Shown: positions 18,161 through 26,615 of the stretch, in pieces | Position numbering within the stretch: position 1 is the first letter of the stretch | How the letters are laid out: each line of letters starts with the position of its first letter | NCBI RefSeq assembly: GCF_902459705.1 | Contig: NZ_CABPRU010000002.1 | Coordinates: 496,001-560,000, forward strand | Direction: 5' to 3' | Length of the DNA: 64,000 nucleotides | Source: Pandoraea terrigena | GTDB taxonomy: Bacteria; Pseudomonadota; Gammaproteobacteria; Burkholderiales; Burkholderiaceae | Notes under the pieces: generated by a model | What the model was told of the DNA's origin: nothing | Databases searched by the model: none | What the model saw: the letters and a program-made list of their open reading frames with translations, nothing else | Made by a program: the position numbers and the translations under genes

Positions 18161-18242
18161 TCATTTCCAATATACCCGCCGTGCGCCTAACCTGCATTCA
18201 TCCCCTGGAACGAATGTGCCCAATGGCAACGGAGTTTGAAAA

Positions 18243-19025
18243 ATGAATGTGTTGATCGTTTATGCCCACCCGCAACCGCGCTCGCTCAATGGCGCGTTAC
18301 GTGACTTTGCGGTACAGCGACTGGAAGCGGCGGGGCACCACGTGCAGGTCTCGGATCTGTACGCAATGCAATGGAAGAGCACCATCGATAAAGCCGACGC
18401 ACCAGCACGCAATGCGAGCGAGCCGTTTCATGCGTCGCTCGACTCGAAGCAGGCATTCGTGAGCGGCACGCAGAGCCCCGACATCGCACGCGAGCAAGAG
18501 AAGCTGCGCTGGGCGGACACCGTGATCCTGCAATTCCCGCTGTGGTGGTTCTCGATGCCTGCCATCATGAAAGGATGGTTTGATCGCGTGTATGCCTACG
18601 GCTTCGCCTATGGCGTTGGCGAGCACTCTGACACGCATTGGGGTGACCGCTATGGCGAAGGGGCGATGGCAGGCAAGCGCGCGATGCTTGTCGTGACGAC
18701 GGGGGGCTGGGACGCGCATTACAGCGCTCGCGGCATCAACGGTCCCATCGACGACGTCTTGTTCCCGATCCAGCATGGCATGTTGTTCTACCCCGGTTTC
18801 GACGTGCTGCCGCCTTACGTCGCCTACCGTACGGGCCGCGTCGACGGCGCGCGCTTTGCACAGATCCAGCGCGAGTTGGGGGCGCGTCTCGACACGCTGG
18901 CCACGACGGCTCCGATTCCCTATCGTCGGCAGAATCATGGCGCGTACGATATTCCGGCGCTCACGCTCAAGGATGACGTCGCCGCCGGACAGGTCGGCTT
19001 TGCCGCGCATATCGATATTGCCTGA
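18243..19025 (+). CDS. NAD(P)H dehydrogenase (quinone), flavodoxin-like fold
   Basis: The 260-residue protein begins MNVLIVYAHPQPRSLNGAL, the FMN/FAD-binding first strand and loop of the NQO1/MdaB family. QFPLWWFSMPAIMKGWFDRVYAYGFAYG and a TTGGWDAHYSARGING loop follow, both characteristic of this group. It probably performs two-electron reduction of quinones or related electrophiles in the cytoplasm. It is the second flavodoxin-fold reductase in this window besides KefF. The divergent LysR gene is its likely regulator. Confidence 0.9.
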   Translation: MNVLIVYAHPQPRSLNGALRDFAVQRLEAAGHHVQVSDLYAMQWKSTIDKADAPARNASEPFHASLDSKQAFVSGTQSPDIAREQEKLRWADTVILQFPLWWFSMPAIMKGWFDRVYAYGFAYGVGEHSDTHWGDRYGEGAMAGKRAMLVVTTGGWDAHYSARGINGPIDDVLFPIQHGMLFYPGFDVLPPYVAYRTGRVDGARFAQIQRELGARLDTLATTAPIPYRRQNHGAYDIPALTLKDDVAAGQVGFAAHIDIA

Positions 19026-19212
19026 CATGGTTCGCCGCCGGATGCCTCAGGCAGCAGGCGTCCGGCGGTACAAAGCATTGCACTATGCGCGGAACACGCG
19101 TATAAGTGACACATCGACCTTCACGTCTGACGCCTGTCGCAACCGCGTCATTCTTGAAATCTGCGTCGGCCTACACAGGCTCGCAGTTATTTCGTCAATG
19201 TCAGGAGCAAGA

Positions 19213-19407
19213 ATGCTCACCCTGTCGAAGCAGGCCATCCTGGCTGCCATTTATCGCGTCATCCGCAATGACGACGACCTTCCTTCTGATGCCATCATTA
19301 ACGCGCTGCTCGCGCGTGAACTGGTGTGCCGAGTTGGGGAGCGTCTGGAATTGACGCCATACGGCAGATCGTACTGCCGGTCCGCCTACGTCCCTGCCTG
19401 GTGCTGA
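19213..19407 (+). CDS. Small hypothetical protein, 64 residues
   Basis: The small ORF starts MLTLSKQAILAAIYRVIRN and ends in a Tyr/Cys-rich tail (YCRSAYVPAWC). The evidence for it is a strong ribosome binding site, AGGAG at 19203-19207, five bases before the ATG. The composition is protein-like, with alternating hydrophobic residues in two predicted helices, loosely reminiscent of a winged-helix fragment (LLARELVCRVGERLELTPYGR). I recognise no family. It sits alone between the quinone reductase and the EAL gene, in the orientation of both. The frame is open far upstream, but that part overlaps the reductase gene and is not real. Confidence 0.55.
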   Translation: MLTLSKQAILAAIYRVIRNDDDLPSDAIINALLARELVCRVGERLELTPYGRSYCRSAYVPAWC

Positions 19408-19695
19408 CCGAACCTCGGCCGCGCCACGCCTGGTAATCGTATTCGGACGTCAGGACTTGCCGCGTGCCGGCGTAGTTTCCCCTATTGCCATCGGCCCGTC
19501 GTGCCCGATGCGCTTCCTCCCCGCCTAGCCAGTCACCATCGGACAGTTGCCGACGATCCCCTTTGGGATCGGCAGGTGAAACTACGGTAGCATCGCGACC
19601 GTCCGTACAGTATCCTCGACGCTGAACGAGACCCGCAGATTTCCAACTGTCGGTCGCTAATCCCCCCAAGGCAAACCACAGATCCGCCGACGTTC

Positions 19696-21612
19696 ATGAC
19701 CACGCAAGACGACGAGATGCATTCTTCCGGTGTTTCAGCGAACGTCGAAAAGTTCTGGCATCCGTTTCCGGAGCCAGTTGCCGTGAGCAAGGGGCGAGAG
19801 ATCTACGGCTTGGCCGGGACGCCACAACTCGTCGCACTGTGCTCGGCGATGCATCGCCACGCCACGGATATCGTCAGCCAGTTCTACCATGGGCTCGCCG
19901 ACTTGCCCGCGTCGAAATGCATCCTGGATCGACTCACTGACACTGAAATCAGGTACGTCAAGTCGCGACAGGCACGGCGACTGCGCGCCATGACGGCGCC
20001 TGCACTGACGGCTGCGGATCATCGCTTGCAGGCCATCAGAACCGGTCGCACGCATGCCATTGTCGGGCTTAACTGGGAGGATCTCGTTCGCGCCCGAGGC
20101 GTCCTTGGCGAAGCCATCTTCACGCACATCGACACGGCGGAGCACGGCGAGGCGCTCTGCCTGCTGAGCCGACGCATGAACCAGGACATGGCGTGGCAGG
20201 CGGAGGCCTATCAGCGCCTGCAGATCTCGCGTCACGAGGCATTGCAACGCATCACGCTGCTGGCATGGAAAACGGAAAGCTATACCGACCTGATCAGTCA
20301 GGTGGTCCAGATCCTTGGGGCGCATGACGAGATTGCAGGCTGCGCGGTGGGCCGGCCGGATCGTCAGGGCGTGTTTCGCTTCGAACTGGCGGCCGGCACC
20401 ACGATCGAGCACTATCTCGCCGGCATCGAAAAAACAGCCCCCATCACGGTGGGCAATTCGTCCGGCAGTCAGGGTCCCACAGGACGCGCCTGGCGAAGCG
20501 GCCAAGTAGCGCGCTCGCTCAATATTGCGAACGATCCGAAGATGGTGCCTTGGCGGGCCGCCGCCTTGCCGGCCGGTTTTCATTCTTGCATTGCGATTCC
20601 GCTGCGCCAGCCAGGTGAACCCACGGCAGCCATTCTGAATCTGTACTGTCCCATGCCTGGGGCACTGACGGGGGCCGATCAGGTCGCCTTCGTGTCGCTG
20701 TTGCAAACGATCCTGGGCTTCGCGATCGCCGGCACCGAGCGCCTCGCCGGAAATACCCGCGCCGTCCCTTACACCGTTCGACAGCGTTGGTCCGCGCTTC
20801 TCCGGTCCGACGCGTTGACAATGCACTATCAACCCCTGCTGGATCTCAAAACGGGACAAGTGACCAAGGTCGAGGCGCTGGCCCGGCTGCGGGATGGGGA
20901 TCGCCTCCTGACACCCGGCGAGTTTTTCCCCGCCTTGTCCTCCGAGGATTTCCTGACGCTATACAAGCGCGGGCTTGAGCAAGCCCTGTCGCAGAGCCAT
21001 CTCTGGCTGAAGGCGGGGTTCCCCGTGAACGTCTCCGTCAACCTGCCGTCGAGTGCCCTCGGCGACATCCGTTATTTCAAGGTGACGGAGCGGGCGCTGA
21101 GAACAAGTGGTGCCGCGCCGAACCAACTGACGCTGGAAGTGCTGGAGACCGATGCCTTTCCGCTCGGCGTGGACGTGCCGCAGGAACTCGCGAAATTCAA
21201 GGCCCTGGGCATCCAGTTGGCCGAGGATGATCTCGGTTCGGGATACAGCACGCTGACGCGTCTTCGCGAAGTGCCGTTCGACCTGGTCAAGATCGACCGG
21301 AATATCGTGAGCGCCGTCGACCAGGATCCTGCGGACACCCTGCGCTTCACCTATCAGTTGATCCAGTTGGGACATTCGTTGAACAAGGCCGTCGTCGTGG
21401 AAGGCATCGAAGATGAGGGAATGCTTGAGGCGGTCGTGATTCTCGGTGCCGATATCGTCCAGGGGTATGCGATTGCACACCCGATGCCGGCGGAGCAGTT
21501 GACTGAATGGATGGCGTGCCCACCGAGCGTGCCCGATGTCCACGCACCGTCTACCGCGTTGGGGACATTGGCGGCACAGTTGCTGGCCGAAGCCCGCAAG
21601 CGTTTGATGTAA
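19696..21612 (+). CDS. Globin-coupled sensor / GAF / EAL c-di-GMP phosphodiesterase
   Basis: The 638-residue protein has three modules. Residues about 45-175 resemble a protoglobin sensor domain, with H120 in AIRTGRTHAIVGLNW in the place of the proximal haem histidine. Residues about 195-350 look like a GAF domain (GCAVGRPDRQGVFRFEL ... GFHSCIAIPL). Residues about 365-600 are an EAL domain with all catalytic signatures: E393 in VEALARLRDG, N449 in VNVSVNL, E484 in LEVLET, D511-D512 in AEDDLGSGYS, K532 in VKIDR and E569 in VVEGIED. It should hydrolyse cyclic-di-GMP to pGpG, possibly under control of O2 or another haem ligand. There is no GGDEF domain and no membrane segment. It has no operon partners. 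The globin assignment rests on pattern and needs a structural check. Confidence 0.82.
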   Translation: MTTQDDEMHSSGVSANVEKFWHPFPEPVAVSKGREIYGLAGTPQLVALCSAMHRHATDIVSQFYHGLADLPASKCILDRLTDTEIRYVKSRQARRLRAMTAPALTAADHRLQAIRTGRTHAIVGLNWEDLVRARGVLGEAIFTHIDTAEHGEALCLLSRRMNQDMAWQAEAYQRLQISRHEALQRITLLAWKTESYTDLISQVVQILGAHDEIAGCAVGRPDRQGVFRFELAAGTTIEHYLAGIEKTAPITVGNSSGSQGPTGRAWRSGQVARSLNIANDPKMVPWRAAALPAGFHSCIAIPLRQPGEPTAAILNLYCPMPGALTGADQVAFVSLLQTILGFAIAGTERLAGNTRAVPYTVRQRWSALLRSDALTMHYQPLLDLKTGQVTKVEALARLRDGDRLLTPGEFFPALSSEDFLTLYKRGLEQALSQSHLWLKAGFPVNVSVNLPSSALGDIRYFKVTERALRTSGAAPNQLTLEVLETDAFPLGVDVPQELAKFKALGIQLAEDDLGSGYSTLTRLREVPFDLVKIDRNIVSAVDQDPADTLRFTYQLIQLGHSLNKAVVVEGIEDEGMLEAVVILGADIVQGYAIAHPMPAEQLTEWMACPPSVPDVHAPSTALGTLAAQLLAEARKRLM

Positions 21613-21703
21613 CGGCGGCGGCGCCCGAGGTGCCGCACATCGCCACCATGCTTGCCCGGCAGGTCCGCCGTCGATGCCGCGCTCGGCACCGGCGCGAAAC
21701 GCC

Positions 21704-22492
21704 CTAGAGTTGCGGCGCCGCGAAACGGCGGTTCTCGTTGCAAGGCAATACGCGACGCGCTTCGGCGATGCGGGCCGGATCGAGGTCGGCGAGCAGGAAT
21801 GCCGGGGCTTCCCCAGCGCGAGCGACAATCACGCCCAGCGGGTCAACCACCAGGCTTGCGCCGATATTGCGGGGGCCGCATTCGCCCGACGCCACCAGGT
21901 AGCACGTGTTCTCCAGCGCACGCGCGGTGCACAGGGTTTCCCAATGCGCCTCCTTGAGTGGCCCCCTCACCCACGCCGCCGGCAACACCAGCACGTCGGC
22001 GCCGTCGAGCGTGAGGCGGCGGGCCAGCTCGGGAAAGCGCACGTCATAGCAGGTCATCAGGCCGACCTTGAGTCCGCAGACGTCGACCAGCGGCGGCACC
22101 TCGTTGCCCGGGACCACGTTCGTCGACTCCTTCACCGAGAACGCATCGTAGAGGTGGATCTTCTTGTACTCGGCGATGATGTCACCGTCGCGCAGTGCGA
22201 TCAGGACGTTCCACACCTTGCCGTCGGCGGTCGCGGGCACGTGCACCGTCATCATCGTCGTCAGGTTGTTGCCTCGGCTCGCTTCGCGCAAGGTCGTCAC
22301 GAACTCGCCGTCCAAGGGTTGCGCGGCACGGCGCACCAGGTCGGGATCGGCGATGTCGCGCGCCAGCACGCCCTCGGGAAGTACGAGCAGGTCTGCGCCG
22401 GCGGCGCGGGCCTTCTCCATCAATTTCAGGCAGGTCTGCGCGTTGGCAGCCGCGTCCGCGGCAACGGCAAATTGTCCAATGGCTGCTTTCAT
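21704..22492 (-). CDS. Carbon-nitrogen hydrolase (nitrilase superfamily), deaminated-glutathione-amidase-like
   Basis: The 262-residue protein shows the nitrilase catalytic triad E40 (LLVLPEG), K111 (EYKKIHLYDAF) and C148 (LMTCYDVRFPELAR). The HLYDAF and YDVRFPE contexts are typical of the Nit1/YbeM group that cleaves deaminated glutathione, or of closely related omega-amidases; exact specificity cannot be decided here. It acts in the cytoplasm. The start at 22492 has GAGAGAAAG upstream. It converges on the EAL gene and has no operon partner. From 22493 to about 22790 I see no gene. Confidence 0.85.
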   Translation of the reverse strand: MKAAIGQFAVAADAAANAQTCLKLMEKARAAGADLLVLPEGVLARDIADPDLVRRAAQPLDGEFVTTLREASRGNNLTTMMTVHVPATADGKVWNVLIALRDGDIIAEYKKIHLYDAFSVKESTNVVPGNEVPPLVDVCGLKVGLMTCYDVRFPELARRLTLDGADVLVLPAAWVRGPLKEAHWETLCTARALENTCYLVASGECGPRNIGASLVVDPLGVIVARAGEAPAFLLADLDPARIAEARRVLPCNENRRFAAPQL

Positions 22493-22790
22493 GACTTTCT
22501 CTCTCAAAACGGATGCGACTCAGGCTCGGGCAGGCGGATGGGACGCTTCAGCGACGCCGCTGTGGCCGATCAATTTCCGGTCGGGCGACGCGCGCAACGA
22601 CTGTCCCGGCGAAACGTGTTCCGCGAGCGCGGCGCGTTTGAAATCCTGAACATCAATACCGGGCACGTACCGCAACGTTGTTGAAGTATGCCAGTTTGGC
22701 AGTTCGGCAGTTTGCACGCCCGTCGTCGAACGGGCACTCGGTCGGTATCGGCTTTGGCAGGCCGGACGGTGCTACTGAAGGCAGGGACAT

Positions 22791-23160
22791 TACCCCTGCG
22801 CCGTTGGCCTGCATTGGCTAACGGCGATTCTCGTCGTCATTGTCCATGCGGAGCTGGCAGGCCAAGCTTGCTGACGCCATGCACTATGCGATATACGTCC
22901 TCATGTTGGCCATGCCGGTGCTCCGGTGGCTGACCTTGAGCGCAGTGGGCAAGCCGATCGTTCTTATTGGACTGCTCATCCCCTCGCTGACCAGTGCCGA
23001 TGTGTCGCTTTCTCGCCCGATCAAGGACGATCATGAGGCACGGGTAACACCCGACTATGTTCTGATCGGGCTGCACGGGGTAGTGGCGCTGCTTCACCAT
23101 TGCGTCATGCACGACAACACACTGGTTCGCATGCTGATCGGGGCGTCGCACCGGAACTGA
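22791..23160 (+). pseudogene. Broken cytochrome b561 gene
   Basis: Two pieces of a cytochrome b561 (CybB-type, usually about 180 residues) lie in different frames. From 22791 to about 22845 one frame reads YPCAVGLHWLTAILVV, the first membrane helix with its haem histidine. From about 22846 to the stop at 23160 another frame gives the second half: MHYAIYVLMLAMPVLRWLTLSAVGKP, then GLHGVVALLHHCVMHDNTLVRML with the C-terminal haem histidines. The second helix and its loop are missing and the frames do not join, so a deletion with frameshift is the simplest reading. An in-frame TTG or ATG near 22840-22846 could still express a fragment of about 105 residues. Confidence 0.72.
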
Positions 23161-23196
23161 TTGCCCAGAGCTGCCTCACATGGATCGAGATCTTAA

Positions 23197-23904
23197 ATGA
23201 CAAAGTTTCTTCATCGCGCCCATCCTGAAAGCCACCGCACCGAACATATTGGCTGGCTGCGCGCCGCCGTCCTCGGGGCCAATGACGGCATCATTTCCAC
23301 GGCCAGTCTGGTTGCAGGTGTTGCCGCGGCCCATGCAAGCCACGCCAGCATCATGACCACGGCCGTGGCGGGATTGGTGGCAGGCGCCATGTCCATGGCT
23401 GCCGGCGAGTTCGTATCGGTCTATTCACAGGCCGACACAGAAAAGGCGGATTTGACGCGGGAGCTCGAAGAACTGAGGCACAGCCCTGAGGCAGAGCATC
23501 GGGAACTGACGGCCATCTACGTGCGCCGTGGCCTGGATCACCAGCTCGCAGATCAAGTTGCCGCGCAGTTGATGGCGCACGATGCGCTGGGCGCGCATGC
23601 GCGCGACGAACTGGGCATCTCGGAAACGTTGAGCGCACGCCCGCTGCAAGCGGCAATGGCGTCCGCTGGGAGCTTCGCCGTGGGCGCGGCCATGCCGCTC
23701 GCTGTGGTTCTGCTGGCACCGGAGCAGAGCCTGCTCTATTGGATCGTGGCGACGGCGATTGTCTTCCTGGCCCTGCTCGGCGCTGCCGCTGCCGCCGTTG
23801 GCGGAACCCCTCTCTTCAAAAGTGCCCTGCGCGTGGCTTTCTGGGGCACCTTTGCCATGGCGGTGACAGCGGGCGTGGGGGCCGTGTTCGGCACCACGGT
23901 TTGA
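23197..23904 (+). CDS. VIT1/CCC1-family Fe2+/Mn2+ transporter
   Basis: The 235-residue membrane protein has the VIT family pattern. The first segment is WLRAAVLGANDGIISTASLVAGVAAA, followed by GAMSMAAGEFVSVYSQADTEKADL with the metal-binding acidic and Met residues. A cytoplasmic loop rich in Glu follows (about 85-130), then three C-terminal membrane segments. Family members move Fe2+ or Mn2+ out of the cytoplasm in exchange for protons. The start is ATG at 23197, preceded by a weak purine-rich region. It is 36 bases downstream of the cytochrome b561 relic and could once have shared a transcript with it. Confidence 0.9.
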   Translation: MTKFLHRAHPESHRTEHIGWLRAAVLGANDGIISTASLVAGVAAAHASHASIMTTAVAGLVAGAMSMAAGEFVSVYSQADTEKADLTRELEELRHSPEAEHRELTAIYVRRGLDHQLADQVAAQLMAHDALGAHARDELGISETLSARPLQAAMASAGSFAVGAAMPLAVVLLAPEQSLLYWIVATAIVFLALLGAAAAAVGGTPLFKSALRVAFWGTFAMAVTAGVGAVFGTTV

Positions 23905-24132
23905 TGTCAGAGCAGCGGTGATCGAGAACTTGTGGCCGGTGTATCCGCGCGACTTGTCGTGTGGATACATTTCCTATCTTGTCCTGAAGATATCTCGCAA
24001 AACCGTGGACGAATCCGTTGACGCGCGCGCCGACTTTCCTATGGAGGACGCGATGGACGGAAAAATCCAATTCTCGCCGCTACGGTTTTTCGGGGGGAGG
24101 TCACTCGCAGGATCGCCCGGAGAAGATTACCT

Positions 24133-24537
24133 TCATATCGAGTACTTCTGCATAAGGGTAGTGAGTTGCTCGGAGAGGTAGGGCCAGCTATAGCCTCCCC
24201 CCTCGTCCCATGACTTGGAGCCAGTCATCAGGCCTTTATCAAGCAACAGGTCCCTCACTTCATCGTGCGGGTAGAGATACCAAGCCCGCTTGTTGCAGAA
24301 CGAAATGTAGATATCCTTGCCGCTGTACTTTTTGTCGATGGTGAGCCTGCCCTTGAGTTGCACCTTCATGAAAGTGCTGCCGTCAATGTGGCAGGCGATG
24401 AAGTCAGCGCCTTGCCAATCGTCGCTCAAGCGCAGGCAGTTAAAGCCATAATCGGCAAGGCGCGCCGCTACCTTTTGGAAATTGTAGTTTTCCTTCTGGC
24501 GGGAGTTGAGTTGCTCGTAGTTGATTTCTTGAAACAT
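24133..24537 (-). CDS. Hypothetical protein with PD-(D/E)XK nuclease-like motif
   Basis: The protein of about 134 residues starts MFQEINYEQLNSRQKENYNF. It contains an alternation typical of small restriction-endonuclease-fold proteins: WQGADFIACHI (D45), then a strand with FMKVQLKGRLT (Q60 and K62), giving a D...QxK arrangement. A FCNKRAWYLYPHDEV segment follows. The fold assignment is inference. A GTG start at 24591 is possible, but it would cover one arm of an inverted repeat that lies between the divergent genes. GC content is clearly lower than in the flanking genes. Together with the neighbouring XRE-like and larger nuclease-like genes it suggests an acquired defence or toxin-type locus. 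Confidence 0.62.
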   Translation of the reverse strand: MFQEINYEQLNSRQKENYNFQKVAARLADYGFNCLRLSDDWQGADFIACHIDGSTFMKVQLKGRLTIDKKYSGKDIYISFCNKRAWYLYPHDEVRDLLLDKGLMTGSKSWDEGGGYSWPYLSEQLTTLMQKYSI

Positions 24538-24539
24538 AG

Positions 24540-24598
24540 GATCCCCGTTGCGACGATTCCATTCAAAGATGGCAGTACGATCGACCACCACGGGGATC
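24540..24598. repeat. 9-bp inverted repeat in a divergent promoter region
   Basis: GATCCCCGT (24540-24548) and its exact complement ACGGGGATC (24590-24598) are separated by 41 bases. Both arms fall in the short gap between the divergent genes starting at 24537 and 24606. The arrangement resembles a pair of operator half-sites around two promoters, and the XRE-like protein encoded next to it is the candidate ligand. No terminator function is likely, given the spacing. Confidence 0.5.
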
Positions 24599-24605
24599 GC
24601 AGCTC

Positions 24606-24860
24606 ATGAACCTCTTTCCTCATCATCAACGCCAGCTCGCCGTCCTCGGCGAAATCCTCGCCAGCATTCGACAAGTCAAGCATCCCCACTACGCAACGCG
24701 CATCTCGCGTCTCGCGTCTCGCGTCAACAGACCTGAATCGTTCGTCATTGCCTACGAATCCGGCAAGTACCATCTCGACGCTCCCGAACTCTTTGATAGT
24801 GCGGACGCTCTTGGGATCGATGTAGTCGAACTGATCGACCTGTACCAACGGAGGATTTGA
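24606..24860 (+). CDS. XRE-like helix-turn-helix protein
   Basis: The 84-residue protein (MNLFPHHQRQLAVLGEILAS) follows the pattern of a small XRE/Cro-type DNA-binding domain: LGEILASIRQVK, then a degenerate HTH (ISRLASRVNRPESFVIAYESGK), then DAPELFDSADALGIDVVELIDLY, the usual C-terminal helix of antitoxin-like XRE proteins. The match to the pattern is good in the last 40 residues and weaker in the first helix pair. A threefold repeat TCTCGCGTC at 24704-24724 lies inside the gene. It is divergent from a nuclease-like gene across a 9-bp inverted repeat and could be its regulator or antitoxin. Confidence 0.65.
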   Translation: MNLFPHHQRQLAVLGEILASIRQVKHPHYATRISRLASRVNRPESFVIAYESGKYHLDAPELFDSADALGIDVVELIDLYQRRI

Positions 24861-24945
24861 CCTCTGTCCACACGATCGCCACATCTGACGTGAGTGGTTT
24901 CAAGCCTATTGGATATCACCGAGGACACGTGCAATATGAAACAGG

Positions 24946-26406
24946 TCAGTCAGCAAGCGAGTTCCCCGCGACTCCCGGGAATAGATCACCAGATTGCGAA
25001 TTTCCGGTGCTCAACACTTGGTCATAGATGACCTCAGGTTGAACGCGGAAACGCAGTCCGTCGGCGAGACGCCCCAAGGCCGGGAGGCCAACGATCCCCA
25101 AACCAAACCTCGCGGCCTCCTCGATGAATGGCGCGATTTCCGCGTCGCCATGTTTTGTGACAAGAATGCCGGCGACCTGCAAATGTCCTAGTCGTTGTGC
25201 CGCGAAACGCTCCTTGATACGCAGCACTCGCTGCTGCAGTTTCGAAAGCTTCTCAGATGCGTTGGTAACTGCTGCTGCACACTCGATCACTGCAATTCTC
25301 CGCGATGGCGTCTCGCAGTAGATATCCGGGGCTTCTTGCAAGTGTGATACGTCCCCTAGATACATACAGTCAAATCCGATTTCTTCCAACACAAGGGTAA
25401 GAACCCGTTCGAAGGGGTGCCCCTTGCAGTCGAGGGAAAGGAGCTCTTCCCGCAATTTGGTTAGATCCTTATCGAATTGCTCGAGAAAAGCGGCACGTTG
25501 TCTCGGCAAATGATCCGGATCTCCTACCCACCAGCGCGAAATGTGATGGCCTGCATAACTCAAAAAAACCTGACATACGGGCGCGTCGCCTATGTCTTGC
25601 TCCACACGTGCTGCTATTAGCCCACCATCCTGAACTGCCCACTTAAGTGATGCTCCACATATCGACAAACGCGTCGCCTTGTTTGTTTCCGACGTGACTT
25701 TCACCCCGATTCTCAGGAGAGATGGATCAATGCGCCGGCTCCCGACTATCTTGGCCGACAGCGTGCACTGACTAATCGTCGAATCGGCCAAGATAGTCTC
25801 CGCTGGCTTTTCGAGCAGAATTTCGATAGCGGTATCAGTCCTCTGTAGAAGCCCCGACGGAAGCAGATGCTCGCCCAACAGGTCTGCCAGACCGTCGTAT
25901 GGCTTGTCGAGGCATCGGAGTCGGTGCGCGAGATCGACAAGCATCCGCCCATCAATATTTGGAGACTGCCCTCCAGACAAGATCAGTGTTGGCGACCGCA
26001 CCGGACCAGGTTGAACTTGAGGGTGATTGTCTGCGAAGAACGTCGCATTCAGCGATTGCCTAGCAACTCTCGGTAGCCCATATACGTGCCCACCGATTTC
26101 AAGCTGTCCGGAGCGAACTATTCGGTTCAAATCGAATTGTTCTTTGGAGAGATCAATCGACTCTCGCCCAACCGTTATTCCATCAACGGATACGACTGAC
26201 GTCTCAAGCAAACTTAGCCGCATTTCTGCATAGACGTACCGAACCGCCGCCCAGTGAAGCCATTTGGCCCCATCGATTTCAACTGCCAAGTAGGAAATGA
26301 CTACATGCTGCGCTGCAATCGCCCAATGCTCGGCTACAGCCTGAAATCGATCGATTTCCGACTGAGCATGATTGGAAATTGGGAATGAAATGTCACTATC
26401 CGGCAT
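24946..26406 (-). CDS. Large hypothetical protein with C-terminal restriction-endonuclease-like domain
   Basis: The 486-residue soluble protein has no recognised N-terminal domain (about residues 1-330). The C-terminal part reads like a PD-(D/E)XK fold: HPFERVLTLVLEEIGFD (helix before the core), then APDIYCE with D361, a strand RRIAVIECAAAV with E375, and a helix with KLSKLQQR. The usual catalytic Lys two residues after E375 is Ala377; ECxx variants followed by a KLxKL helix occur in uncharacterised proteins that I recall from defence contexts. GC content is markedly lower than in the chromosomal neighbours. It ends 85 bases from the XRE-like gene and converges on it. Its start lies 209 bases from tRNA-Gly. 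Function unknown; nuclease activity is inference. Confidence 0.62.
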   Translation of the reverse strand: MPDSDISFPISNHAQSEIDRFQAVAEHWAIAAQHVVISYLAVEIDGAKWLHWAAVRYVYAEMRLSLLETSVVSVDGITVGRESIDLSKEQFDLNRIVRSGQLEIGGHVYGLPRVARQSLNATFFADNHPQVQPGPVRSPTLILSGGQSPNIDGRMLVDLAHRLRCLDKPYDGLADLLGEHLLPSGLLQRTDTAIEILLEKPAETILADSTISQCTLSAKIVGSRRIDPSLLRIGVKVTSETNKATRLSICGASLKWAVQDGGLIAARVEQDIGDAPVCQVFLSYAGHHISRWWVGDPDHLPRQRAAFLEQFDKDLTKLREELLSLDCKGHPFERVLTLVLEEIGFDCMYLGDVSHLQEAPDIYCETPSRRIAVIECAAAVTNASEKLSKLQQRVLRIKERFAAQRLGHLQVAGILVTKHGDAEIAPFIEEAARFGLGIVGLPALGRLADGLRFRVQPEVIYDQVLSTGNSQSGDLFPGVAGNSLAD

Positions 26407-26575
26407 TGGTCAATGGGCCTTTATAGTCAGGTCACTCGATAATACGCTCGGCGCTTCCCGCTGCACCATGCAGGAACACCCACTTGGTGCTCTCCCAACC
26501 ACCAGCACACGTAGCGACGCCAGCAATCCGATCCGACGTGGATACACTTTTCACCCCACCTACCAGATCTCACGA

Positions 26576-26605
26576 TTGCCAAACGCCGCAAACCCCGCGT
26601 ACAAT
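26576..26605 (+). promoter_or_regulatory. Sigma-70 promoter of tRNA-Gly
   Basis: The -35 box TTGCCA (26576-26581) and -10 box TACAAT (26600-26605) are 18 bases apart, and the tRNA starts 10 bases after the -10 box. This is the expected position for a tRNA promoter. Confidence 0.75.
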
Positions 26606-26615
26606 CTGGGGCTGC

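Noticed and set aside
23905-24132. Possible rightward ORF of 87 codons (from 23918 to 24181)
   Set aside because: No ribosome binding site at its first start, no recognisable composition, and it overlaps the end of the leftward nuclease-like gene.
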